64,000 nt of DNA from Chrysoperla carnea (lineage: Eukaryota > Arthropoda > Insecta > Neuroptera > Chrysopidae): NCBI RefSeq assembly GCF_905475395.1, contig NC_058342.1:8182001-8246000 (forward strand), written 5' to 3'. The notes under the pieces are model-generated. The model did no database searches. It was not told the DNA's origin and was given only the letters and a program-made list of their open reading frames with translations. Each line of letters starts with the position of its first letter. Within the stretch, counting starts at the first letter, position 1. Below are positions 22,127-33,449 of this stretch, piece after piece. The translations under genes were made by a program, and so were the position numbers.

Positions 22127-24363
22127 TAAAAAGATAACATTTACAAGCAACCATTCGAAAACTAACGAATTTCTATTTTTAATTGATATCGGAGCATCGT
22201 GCTCTATCTTAAAAACAAGCAATTTAAATCCCAATCACAAAACAGATATAGATTCTCGTTTAAAAATAAATTTAAAAGGCATTACAATTCCAGGTCTAGT
22301 TGAAACATATGGTGTAGTATCAATTTATATGAATAAAAACAAAAGTTCATATCATCATTATTTTCACTTAGTTCAAACAGATAATATACCATATGATAGA
22401 ATTCTAGGATCAGATTTCTTAAGTAAACACAATGCAATTATTAATTATAAAAATAATACTATAGAATTAGAGCCAGAATTAAAACAAAATGTTTATAATT
22501 TTAACAACATTCAAATCAATAGAAAAAACAATATTTTAAAAAACTTAAGAATTAATAATCTAAATTCAACTGAACAAAAATTATTAATTGAAACGGTTTT
22601 ACAACACCATGAAATTGTCAAGCTAGATGACGATTCGTCGGGTTGTACAAACGTTATTTAGCATGAAATCAAATTAAAAGAGACCTAGAGCCCATCAAAA
22701 GTAAAATTTACCCATTACCAAAAGCATTGAAGGACGAAGCTCAACGTCAAGTAAATGAACTTCTAAAAAATAACATTATTCGGAAGAGTAAATCACCTTA
22801 TAACTCACCTGAGTGGATTGTAGACAAAAAACAAACACCACAGTCAAATACTAAACAATTTCGAATGGTAATCGATTATCGCAAGCTAAATGAGATAACG
22901 ATATCAGACAACTATCCTATACCGCGTATAGACGAAATACTTAGTAATTTGGGAGGTAACCAATATTATTCAGCTATTGATTTGGCCAGCGGGTTTCATC
23001 AAATTATGGTCAAAGAGGAAGACATCCCAAAGACGGCATTCACTGTCGTGAACGGCCACTGGAAATTTCTACGTATGCCCTTTGGTTTGGTAAACGCCCC
23101 AGCCAGTTTCCAAACTCTAATGAATGAAATCTTTGCTGATCAAATAAACCAAGGAAAGTGTATGTGCTACCTTGATGATGTAATTATATTAAGCAAAAAC
23201 CTCCAAAATCATATTGAAAATCTAAATGAAGTGTTAAGTATTCTAAAGAAAAACAATTTAAAACTTAATATTGAAAAATGCGAATTTCTACAAAAAGAAT
23301 TAAAGTATCTTGGACACATCGTAACAGTAGATGGCATCAAACCCATAGCAGAAAAATAGAAAAAATAGTAAAATGAAATCAACCAACAAATATTAAACAA
23401 ATTCAAAGTTTCTTGGGAATAACTGGTTATTACCGTAAGTTCATCGAAAATTACGGTAAAATAACAAAACCACTTACAAAACTACTGAAAAAGAACATAA
23501 AATTCGATTTCGATAAAAGTTGTGTAGACGCATTTAATTTATTGAAAGAAAAGATTACTTCAGCCCCTATTCTAAAACATCCTGACGACAGCAAAATGTT
23601 TTCTATCACCACCGATGCTAGTAACGAAGCTCTAGGCGGAGTTCTGACGCAAGAGTACAATGGTATCGATAAACCGATTGCATTTTATTCATATACGTTG
23701 AATAAAGCTGAAAGAAATTATTCCACAATCGAAAAAGAATGTTTGGCAATAATTAAGACAGTAAAAAACTTTCATCATTTTCTGTTCGCAAGATTGTTCG
23801 AAATAAAAACTGATCACCGACCTTTAGTTTGGCTACATTCAGTGAAAGACCCAACTAGTCGATTAGTAAGATGGAGACTGAAGCTAATGAACTACCAATA
23901 TAGAATAAAATACACCCCTGGTAAAACCAATTACACAGCAGATCTACTTAGCAGACCAATTCTTATGGGTATCGTAATTAAATCGAAAAAATTTGAAGAT
24001 TTCGACAAAACGATAAAAAATAACGTTAAAATCCCATACATTAATAACATCGTCAATATAAGTAATTTAAAAACTGTAATAATTCCATTAACTAAAGATT
24101 TAAATATAAAAAATAATTTAAAAACATTTATTTTAAATAACTTCACCCGAGAGGACATAAGCAACGCAAATATCGGTCAAGTGATAAGAAACGAAAACGA
24201 CACCCAAAAAATAATAATAATCATTTTAAAAAACATAATTCAAAATAATATGAACGTAAAACTATTCTATGAAACATTGTATGAAGTGTCCTTGACTTCA
24301 ACTGATAAAAATACTATTATTCATCCTAGTATAATAGATAAAAAATTAAATAATAATTATTAA
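22092..24363 (+). pseudogene. Gypsy-2 pol, first part: protease, reverse transcriptase, RNase H
   Basis: Three frames cover this part (22092-22661, 22727-23359, 23413-24363). Protease: FLFLIDIGASCSIL near 22170, with DIG in place of the usual D(S/T)G, a change likely to impair catalysis. RT: IRKSKSPYNSPEWIVDKK, FRMVIDYRKLNE, YSAIDLASGFHQI, LRMPFGLVNAPASFQ and the catalytic MCYLDDVIILS near 23165. The connection domain starts with FLGITGYYRKFI near 23413. RNase H: ITTDASNEALGGVL near 23605, NYSTIEKECLAI, and KTDHRPLVWL. The stretch at 24000-24363 is asparagine/isoleucine-rich linker. The frame changes near 22665 and 23360 break the polyprotein. Confidence 0.9.
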
Positions 24364-24461
24364 AATAATTTACTATATCATCATTTTGAAAATAATATTC
24401 AAATAATACCCGTTGAAAATATAAATTTTAATGTCTCTCTGAAAACGAAATACAAGACGTT

Positions 24462-25700
24462 TTGGACAATGGACTAGCTGAAATAGGCGAACCAGGCCCT
24501 AGTTCTGAAGCCAACCAAGAACCCCCAGAAACTGTGGAAATAGAAACAGATGATGAATCAAGTCAAAGCGAAGCCAGCATCACACCTGAAGCTAATAACG
24601 GCGCAACAACTATCGTAAGAACCGAAGAAGAAAAATTAAAACTCCTCCAAGAGTTCCATGATAGTCCACTAAGAGGCCACCCAGGACAGGCTCGTACCTA
24701 TCAAGAATTACGTCAAAAATACTTCTGGAAAGGCATGAAAAGTTATGTCGAAAATTATATCAAAAAATGTGTCACATGCCAGAAAAACAAATATTCAATT
24801 ACAAGGAAATCCCCAATGGTTATTACAACAACAGCAGTGAACTTTAATGAAGAAATCTCTTTAGACTTTGTCGGACCCTTACCACAAACAAAAAGTGGAA
24901 ATAAGTTTATAGTTACTATGCAAGACAACCTTACTAAACATCTCCAAACATTCCCAATGGAAGACAGAAAAGCTGAAACAACTGCGGTTTATTTTCTAAA
25001 ATACGCAAGTACATTTGGTTTTCCAAAAGCCATACTAACTGACCAAGATCCTGTATTTACAAGTGCATTATTCAAACTATTTTCAATCAAGCACAAGACA
25101 ACAAGCTGCTACCATCCGCAAAAATGGCTCTTTGGAAAGAAGTCATACGTATCTGGAGAACTACCTCCGTTCATATGTAAACGAATCAATGGACAATTGG
25201 GACGAAATGTTGTATTTGGCTACCTACTCGTATAGCACACACGCAAACAGATCAACAGGTGAAACTCCATATAAATTAGTTTTTGGAATTGAAGCAAATA
25301 TACCAATGTCTTTCAACAAAGGAGTAATAGGGAAACCTTACGACAAATTTTCACAAGAGGTACAAGACAAAATTAAAAAAATTCGAGAAGTAGCTAGAAA
25401 TAATTTAAAACAATCAAAACAAGTTATCAAACAACAGTACGACAAAGCAGCAAGCAACAAAATTAGAAATTTCAAAATAAACGATTACGTATTAGTTAAG
25501 AAAGGACAATGTGCACCCGGTAAACTTTCTGAAAGATATAAAGGTCCTTTCCAAATAACCAAAGTCAATCCTGAAAAACACACTGTAACAATAAAAATGA
25601 AAAAATTGGAAAAAACATATCACATGAATAATGTGAAACTGTATGTTTCAGATGAAGATGTGGAAAATATTAATTTCGTCAATTTCAAATTTCTACACCA
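24462..25700 (+). pseudogene. Gypsy-2 integrase
   Basis: An acidic linker precedes the integrase zinc finger (HDSPLRGHPGQARTY ... CVTCQKNK, near 24657-24790, HHCC). The core shows LDFVGPLPQTKSG (first aspartate), ILTDQDPVF near 25035 (second aspartate) and, in another frame after about 25125, the glutamate in SLERSHTYLENYL. The C-terminal part near 25480-25640 (YVLVKKGQCAPGKLSERYKGPFQI) is the chromodomain-free tail typical of 17.6-like elements. A frame break between the second and third catalytic residues inactivates it. The downstream frame continues into the envelope-like region without a stop until 25992. Confidence 0.9.
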
Positions 25701-26482
25701 CGTGATGACAGAAATACTGGTGGAACAAATACCGAAATCATCGGGCATATTTTTCAAGAAACTAGGCGAAGCAAAAGTATGCAGCCAAAAATTAACATTA
25801 ATTCACTACACTAATACAACTATATTTAAAAATAATTTAGAATTAGCTACGAAACATTATCAAAAATCATACAATTTTTGTAATTTGATACCTCATAATA
25901 GTTCTAACGCAGCAACATGCATATTACAAATGAAATTACTAAGTCAACAAATACAGAAGATAAGAATGTTATTAAAGTATTATAAGATATAAGAATGTTA
26001 TTATATGTATTAAGAATAGTTAGTAGGTACTCCATCAGCTGACGATGGTATATTTTATACAAACTTTATTAATTCATTAATTGAAGATAAAAAAACAACA
26101 CATCTTATGATGAAGGATCAAATTAAAATTTTATCAGAAACCATGAATACTCTAAACAAAACACTTAAAACCGTGGAAGACACTGAACGCGAATTAAATT
26201 TAAACGTTCAAACATTTAACTCATTTATTAACAACGCTACTCAGATTATTAATAATGACCATTTACAATTAGAAATTTTATACCATTTATTATTAATCAA
26301 ACTAGAACAATATAGCATGACACTAACATTAGTTCGACATGGTATTGTGGACTATAATATTATTAATCCGACAAGTTAAATAGAAGAATTAACTTCTCTT
26401 AAAACAATTTCAATTGCCACTTAAAGATAATCCTGAAAACATAGAAAACTATTACAAAATAATGGAAACTAAATCTTTTATG
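25701..26482 (+). pseudogene. Gypsy-2 envelope-like gene, segment 1
   Basis: The start of an F-like (baculovirus fusion protein-related) envelope, as in errantiviruses: cysteines and helices near 25760-25970, then a long heptad-rich stretch near 26110-26370. It is in frame with the end of integrase up to 25992. Compared with copy 1 it lacks the basic cleavage-site and fusion-peptide region (deleted around 25985-26030), and it breaks frame there and again near 26378. An intact envelope would give infectious or cell-to-cell capacity; this copy cannot encode one. It ends where a BEL-type LTR has been inserted. Confidence 0.75.
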
Positions 26483-26485
26483 TAG

Positions 26486-27054
26486 AGAATAGATAAAAAC
26501 AGTAAAACAGAAATTATCGATCATTGATTATATAAGTCCAACTTGCAAATTTCTGTTTTTTTTTTTTTTTTGTTTTTTTTTTTGAATAATATGTTTTTTT
26601 TGTAAGCTTTCAGTTTTCATTATATATAACCGCTGGACAAAATCATCAAAAATACAAAATCATAATTTTTATAGTTACACCGCTTAAAATATAGTTACAC
26701 CGCTTAGAATATTAGTAATTTTCGTTTATGCGTGAATGTTAATAATTTAATTAAAGAATAATAGTACATTGTGAATAAAAAGCCTTAGTTTTTGTGCGCG
26801 ATAACGACACGTGTTTTTATTATAGTGAGTAAACCCGATTATTCTCCTTCAATCCAATTAATTATCCTAGCTCATTATAGTACCCACATGGTTGACATGG
26901 TATGCGACAAAATCTAAGGTGAGTTGAAACATTTTTCGTAAAATAATATTGGAAATTATACCCGGTTGACAATCAGCTTTACTTATAGAAACTACAGTTC
27001 ATATTATCGAAAATTAAAAATAAAATTAGAAAATTATAGAATCAATACCAAACA
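26486..27054 (+). repeat. BEL-1-related solo LTR inside the Gypsy-2 envelope-like gene, 5' end deleted
   Basis: It aligns with the BEL-1 LTR from about its base 50 to its end, at roughly 80-85% identity outside indels (GATTATATAAGTCCAACTTG, three AGTTACACCGC-type motifs, TAAGGTGAGT, end ATACCAAACA). It is followed by GTGGT, the equivalent of the GTTGT duplication at BEL-1. So both gypsy copies carry a BEL LTR at the same envelope position. The first ~50 LTR bases, the left target duplication and a little env are deleted. Confidence 0.85.
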
Positions 27055-27802
27055 GTGGTATTAATCAAAATTCCAATCGCACAAATTATGGAATATACTC
27101 TCTATCAAACTTTTCCTTTACCCACTCCTCATAAAAATTCAAGTTCATTATCCTACATATAAATTGATTACCCTTACATAATTTCTAGTAGAAGTAAAAG
27201 TCAATTCGCTTTACTAAAAAACATAGACAATTGTAAATTAGTAGCTACCACCTACATTTGTACCAAAGTGGAAATTATGGAAAAATTCCAAAAATATGCA
27301 AAATTACAACAATCAACGCAATGCCTTATATTTGGCAAACTGTGTCAGAAAATGAATGGTTATTCATTCTTAGTAAACTTACAAAAGGCAACCTTCTGTG
27401 TAATGATGAGCAAGACAAAGATTTAACAATAAATGGTATTGGATAACTGAAAATGACCAACAACTGTCGACTTATTACAACGAATATTCTCCTACAACCT
27501 GAAATATCCATTAAAAATATTTCCTCTTACATAAAAATTCCTGAAGTAGACATCCTTGAAGACGATTGCTGTAAATACCTAAACCGAACCAAACCTTTAT
27601 CTCCAGAATACCTCAAACCTGTAAAAATTACCAATCTGGATCTAAATGACATCAAGTATACTCACCACAAACTGGAACAAATGGATCAAAATTTACAATC
27701 ACAATTAAATAAGCCATTCGTCATAAAATATGAAAGTACGATATATCAATGGGCATGTTATGGTGGAATTGGTTTATTATCAGCATTATTATTCTATTAC
27801 AT
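27055..27802 (+). pseudogene. Gypsy-2 envelope-like gene, segment 2 with membrane-spanning region
   Basis: The envelope frame resumes after the solo LTR. A single frame covers 27258-27812 with one TAA at 27444-27446. It contains a cysteine pair near 27567, a charged stalk, and a strongly hydrophobic segment near 27760-27810 preceded by a Trp-Ala-Cys motif, fitting a transmembrane anchor. The coding sequence is cut within this anchor by the Foldback-like transposon. The last nine bases (27794-27802, CTATTACAT) form one copy of its target duplication. Confidence 0.8.
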
Positions 27803-28440
27803 ACCTCCGTGAACTTGGCATACGACTTGCGAATATCATAAAAACTTTAACATGAAAAAATTGTACCAAAATAGTACCTAATTGTACCACCAAGCAAAAA
27901 AATTGTACCATTCAAATAACCCCGAAAATTGAGTTCGAAAAAATGAGCCGCACCCCACTTTTTCGGAGGTGAAATTCGAATGTGCCAAAAAATTGTACCC
28001 ACAATGAAAATAATTGTACCACAAAAAAAAATTTTCCGACTCTCCGAATAACCTAGAAAATTGATATCGCAAATTTTTATATCATATTCACAATCGTAGA
28101 GATTATTCTGGAGGGCATATGTAAGGTCAATATATAACACTCATACAGTATTTTTGATTGATATACACATAGCAAATTAAACATCTCAAATTATCCCGAA
28201 AATCGACTTCGAAAAATGAGCCACAAGCACTTGTCCGGAAGTTTAAATCGAATGTGCCAAAAAATTGTACCCAAAACGAAAATAATTGTGCCATAAACAA
28301 AGATTTTTCAACTCTTCGAATAACCTAGAAAATTGGTATCGAAACTTTTTATATAATATTAAGAATGGCTGACACTTTTCCATGTTTTTTTTAAAGGTCA
28401 AAATTTTACACCCGAAACAAAAAGAACATAAACAACAAAC
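27803..28440 (+). repeat. Left outer terminal inverted repeat of the Foldback-like element
   Basis: Reverse complement of about 36201-36832. It contains several AATTGTACC motifs and an internal near-duplication: 27915-28060 resembles 28200-28345, each with a GAAAATTG...AATGAGCC block and a TGCCAAAAAATTGTACCC block. It ends near a short TAGGGTA(A/G) palindromic cluster at 28448-28480. Confidence 0.9.
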
Positions 28441-29590
28441 ATTGTTACCCTAGGTAGGGTAACTACCCTAAATAGGGTAGAAAACTAAGATTTTCTATTC
28501 CTGACACTACACTTCTCGACTTTCCCAAGGATCCGGGAAAATTATGTTACAGCCAAAATATTGCGTCTATAGAGTACTATTGCTTGGTATCAATAACAAA
28601 AATTGTACCTCTTAAATAAGGGAGAAAACTAAGATTTTCTATTCCTGACACTACACTTCTCGACTTTCCCAAGGCTCCGGGAAAATTATTTTATAACCAA
28701 AATATTGCGTTTATAGAGTACTTTTGCTTGGTATCAATAACAATTGTACCTCTTTGTTAAGGGAGAAAACTAAGATTTTCTATTCCTTACACTACAGTTC
28801 TCGACTTTCCCAAAGCTCCGGGAAAATTCTGTTTTGGCCAAAATATTATGTCTATATAGTACTGTTGCTTGGTGTCAATAACAAAAATTGTACCTCTCAA
28901 ATAAGTGAGAAAACTGAGATTTTCTATTTCTGAGATTGACACTACAATTCTCGACTTTCCCAACTCTCCAAGAAATTTCTGTTATGTCCAAAATATTTTG
29001 TCTATAGAGTTCTATTGCTTGGTATCAATAACAAAAATTGCACCTCTTAAATAAGTGAGAAAACTAAGCTTTTCTATTTCTGACACTACCCTTCTCGACT
29101 TTCCCAAGCCTCCAGGAAAATTATATTGTAGTCAAAATATTATGTCTATAGAGTACTATTGCTTCGTATCAATAACAAAAATTGTACCTCTTAAATAAGG
29201 GAGAAAGCTAAGATTTTCTATTTCTGACACTACACTTCTCGACTTTTCCAAGGCTTCGGGAAAATTCTGTTTTAGCCAAAAGATTCCAAAGAAAACTTAT
29301 TTTTCATTTCTGACACCGCAGATCTCGACTTTCCCAAGTCTCCGGGAAAATTCTGTTTTGACTTAAATATTATGGCCATACAGTATTATTGTTTGGTAAG
29401 AATAACAAAAATTTTACTTCTCAAATAAGGAAGAAAACGTTAGTTTTACTATTATGACAATGCCACTTTCGATTTTCTCAAGGCTCCAGGAAAATTCTGT
29501 TTCATCCAAAATATTTTGTCGATAGAGTTTCGACTTAAATTTTATGGCCATAGAGTACTATTGTTAAATAACAAAAATTTTACCTCTCAA
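28441..29590 (+). repeat. Left tandem array of the Foldback-like element (~143-bp unit, about 8 copies)
   Basis: The unit contains GAAAACTAAGATTTTCTATT, CACTACACTTCTCGACTTTC and GCTTGGTATCAATAAC in this order. The CGACTTTCCC landmark recurs near 28518, 28661, 28803, 28950, 29097 and 29241, a spacing of 142-147 bases. The last copies, from about 29280, are shortened and diverged. The same unit appears in reverse orientation in the right array. Confidence 0.92.
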
Positions 29591-30412
29591 ATTAGGGACA
29601 AAACTTATACATTACGAAACTTTTACCTCTCAATTTAGGATGTAAATTCAATGTAAATGAATATATTAAATACGTACAGATAGCCCACTTTGCAATTTCT
29701 ACTCTAAGAACAATGACTACCGGTACATAAGGTGCTGTGTTAAAATGCACCATTTTTAAATAAAATAATTCAAAATTTTTTCCCGCAAGAGGCGCAAAAC
29801 TGTATTTATTGTGATCAAGGGACTTTGAACTCTCATTTGCAAAAGGAAAAGACCATTTACCGTACTTGCTCAAACAGACGGACTACTTGAAGAACTAAAA
29901 GGGTAGTTTTTGGAATTTTTAAAGGGATTGTGATGCAAAATAGATTATTTCGAATAAATTAATTAATTTGAACAAATTCCTCACCAAATTCAAAAAATAT
30001 CACTTCCCTAGCATGAATTGAAGTCAAAAGAGTATCTTAGGGTGTTTTTTCCATTCATGAGGATGAATAATTATGTTATTTTGAATTTGTTCAATGACGA
30101 ATGAAAAAAATACGATTCTTACAGCTAACAGCTAACATACATAGAATGAACAAGACAATTTAAGGGGTGTTTTTCCCTTTTTTCGGGTATTAAGGAGAGT
30201 TTGAGAGGAGTTTGACGTTATTAAATTTTTTGACAAATTCTTGTAGATTTACTTTATTTCGAATCAACTAGTGAAAATCGCATCTTCCTAGCATGTTTAA
30301 AACTTAAAAACGTTATTTTGGAGGGTGTTCTTACGATTTTCGGAGGGGAAACAATAAAAAAATGTTGAAGTTTTTCAATTTTTCGGGTAGGTTTCATTCA
30401 ATTCCTTGATCA
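29591..30412. other. Unique region between the left array and the transposase gene
   Basis: AT-rich, with no convincing coding sequence. It probably holds the promoter and 5' untranslated part of the transposase gene, but no specific element is recognisable. Confidence 0.4.
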
Positions 30413-32534
30413 ATGCAAAAAACTTCATCTTCTAGCATGTCTAATGACGAAAAAAATGCTTTGATTGGACTAGGTAGTGCCATCTGGAACGACGCAAGTA
30501 ATAGCGTAAAGGATGTTTTGTCCAAAAAATGCATTTACCTTTATATATCGCAAAATCGCCATGATATCCAAAATAGATTAAGATCATTTCATGGAATGGA
30601 TCAAGTTCCACACGTTCAACAAGAGGACACAAGTATTGAAAGTGTTTCTCTAAGTGATGTCCTGAATACCTCCAATTGGTCAACGCAGGACAATGTTACA
30701 CCAGGATGTGAACTAAGAACAAAAATCGACATGTGTAGAGACAATTGGCAAAAAATGGAGCCAATCATTAGTTTTGATTGCTACGGTAGGGAGTATCGTA
30801 GTTTAAAACCTGATTGGTCCGACGTCTTCCATACAGAAAACGTAAAAAAATTCCACATTCCCTGTGCTTATAATTATAAACTATGCCAAATCAATGAAAA
30901 TCTCGCGAACATTTTTTTACAAATTAAGGGGCAATGCACAGAAACTTCGTGCAAAAATTCTATTACGGCGTATTGCATGGATGGTCCTTCGAAACATGGA
31001 ATTACGTTTCATGTCTCTACAAATGACACTCGAGGTGTTTATCATTCAAAAAAAAGGCATTTACGGGGACCTGAAAGACTTAATGTAGTCAAAGAAATAC
31101 AAGCTTCTTCTGTCTATGCTTGGCAGAGAAAAAAAGCAGACGAGCTTATGGAATTTGGAGATGCTGTCCCTGCAAACATTTACAGCGAAGAAGTTTTGCA
31201 AAAGGCGAAACAACTTGCTCGAGATAAGGAATTAGGTGTGGGTTCCGTTCCTGGCACCTTACATGGCATTATTAATTCTTTACTTGATTTAAAACAGGAA
31301 TTTTGTGGCTTTATCAAGGACGTATCAGCTGATCCTTTTTTTGTAATATATTACAGCCCTGAGCAAGTTTCTGTGTACAAAGAATTTTTGAAAGAAAATA
31401 AAATTAACAATTCTAATGGAATTTTAAGCATCGATGCAACAGGGAAAGTAGTACAGGCAATAACAAAACCAGATCATACAAAAAAAGTTATTTATTTGTA
31501 TCAAATGGTTATTGGGTGGCACGGAAAAATTGCACCAATACTACAAATGGTATCAGAAAAGCATGATGCTAATATTGTATCGTATTGGCTTCGTGAGTGG
31601 CTCCGTTCAAAATCAAAACCTTTGTGTCCCCCAGAAGTTGTGACCGATTATTATTTCGCATTGTTAAATACTAATTGCTTAGCTTTTAATAATTGCGATT
31701 TGAATTCTTACGTAGAAAAGTGTATGAATTTCATATTCTATTCAGGTGACAAGCCAAATTGTATATTGCGGATTGATATTGCTCATTTCATGCATATATT
31801 TGGTCGCTCTGATTGTTTTAAGAAAACAACACAAACTATAAAAGACTTTGTTTTAAGATGTATTGCTGTTCTTAGTCAATGTGACAATTTATTGAAATTT
31901 CTTGAACTTTCAATACAAATATGAGGATTTGGCCGCTGATAGCGCCAATCACTGTTTTAAAGCTCAAGAAAACCTATATAAAAAAATGGCATCAACTGAA
32001 ATTCAACCATTTAAATCTGAAATTATTGATGAACAGGAATTTAACACCACATATGAAGGGTTGCTGATGGAAAAAGTAATAAAATATATAAAATCAAAGA
32101 TTACTTTATCAATTGATAAAGGTGTTCGATCAAATGCTCTTTACTGTCCAAAATTTGCAGAGAAATTACTTGGCAAACTAAAACATTTTCGTCTCTGGAC
32201 AGCAATTGTTCCTGGATCTGAAAAAGTAGCAACTTCTGCAAGAAGTGAAGAATACTTCCGCGAACTTAAATCCTTAATATTAAGAAATCATTCATCCTTG
32301 AGAGCGGATAAGTTCTTGATAATGCACATGAGAGCCATTAATGGGTCTATGAAATTACTTTTTGAATTAGGTAAATCAAGCCAAAAAGTCTCAGGTAATG
32401 ATTTAGAAACGGTTGCCTCAAATAATTCAATAGAAGATTTAGATGTTGATAATACGCCTAGAAAAGATGATAATTGGTTAGAAAATAAGGATTCAATTGC
32501 CAGAAAAGGACGCTCCAAAAATAGTCCCATATAG
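30413..32534 (+). pseudogene. Foldback-like element transposase, core (RNase H-like fold predicted)
   Basis: Two overlapping frames (30413-31924 and 31902-32534) encode one protein of about 700 residues, with a frame change near 31900-31920. A cysteine-rich segment lies near 30930-30980 (CTETSCKNSITAYC), possibly zinc-binding. The core has GILSIDATGKVV near 31415-31450 and PPEVVTDYYFALLNT near 31630-31675, each with an aspartate in the position expected for a DDE/D enzyme. It also has WHGKIAPILQM and CILRIDIAHFMHIFGR near 31760-31805. A later SARSEEYFRELK segment near 32235-32275 could hold the third acid. The D-A-T and T-D-Y signatures fit Mutator-like transposases, and I infer a NOF-like relation mainly from the element structure. 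This protein would cut and join the element ends in the nucleus. Confidence 0.7.
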
Positions 32535-33244
32535 TAATAATTTAGGATTAGTTGCCGCCAACAATTCAAAAGGAATTTTTGACGCTGATCATGGGAATAC
32601 GAATAATTACCAATGTCCAGAAAATGATGCTCATGTGATTGAAAATACAGGCATTCAGACTGAAAAAGATGAATGTTTAGAGGAAACTGCAAAAATCGAG
32701 TATGATTTTTTGGACGAAGAAGAAAAATGGAATTCTAAATCGAAACATCAAAAAAAAAGAGGAAAGTATTTTCAAAAAATTCCAGATTTAAAACTGTTGC
32801 ATAAAAGGCCAAAGATTTCCAAACCAACGCCGATGTTAGAAAATGGCAACAAATGTGGACCGGTAAAGTTACATGGAAGAGATGTTTTTTGTTTTTGTAT
32901 TGAATACCTGTGGATTTGATTCTCTTTTTCAAGCTTTTACTATCGCATATTTAGACTATTCAGAATATCGCCGAATTGCTCGTACATGTTCAGTGGGTGT
33001 AAAGCAAGAAATTTACATTGAACGTGCACGTATGCTTGAGAAATATATGATAGTAGACTCCGGTCACATTGATTGCACAAGTAATATTGGTGAGGTTGCT
33101 CGTTATGTTTTAGAAAATGAGCATATGGAGGTAAAACGAAAATGCACTGCCTGTAATTCTGAAGAAAGCCGCACTAGGATAGTCCTTGATATAAATGCAA
33201 ATCCAATTTATATAAATGGCATTTCTATTCATGTTTATAAGTAG
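32497..33244 (+). pseudogene. Foldback-like transposase C-terminal part with a cysteine NTCGFDSLFQ motif
   Basis: Two further frames (32497-32919 and 32873-33244) continue the transposase. First comes an acidic, then lysine-rich linker. After a frame change at a T6 run near 32884 there is a compact domain starting VLNTCGFDSLFQAFTIAY (32892-32945) and containing a CTACNSEE pair near 33152. N-x-C-x-F-D-S resembles the catalytic-cysteine motif of papain-like deubiquitinating peptidases (OTU/USP type), but I see no certain histidine partner. The domain may instead be structural. The gene ends at TAG 33242-33244. The two extra frame breaks make this copy inactive unless they are sequencing errors. 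Confidence 0.5.
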
Positions 33245-33449
33245 AAATCGTCACATTCTTATTCGATTATGTTTTTTTTAAATATAATTATCTTTTAATA
33301 TTATTATTATTACTGCATTATCTTTTAATATTATTATTATTATTATAAATTTTTTTTTTTTTTTTTGACGAATTCTATGTATACATTGTATATCGAAAGA
33401 ACGAATAAAATATTATTATTATTATTATTATTATAATGTCAAAGCATAA
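33245..33449. other. 3' flank of the transposase gene with (ATT)n tracts
   Basis: Short AT-rich stretch with two (ATT)n runs and an AATAAA hexamer near 33404, a plausible polyadenylation signal for the transposase transcript. It leads directly into the right tandem array. Confidence 0.5.

Noticed and set aside
27847..28140. Minus-strand ORF in the left outer inverted repeat
   Set aside because: It lies entirely in non-coding terminal repeat sequence, with low-complexity composition; the inverted copy at the right end does not keep the same frame cleanly.
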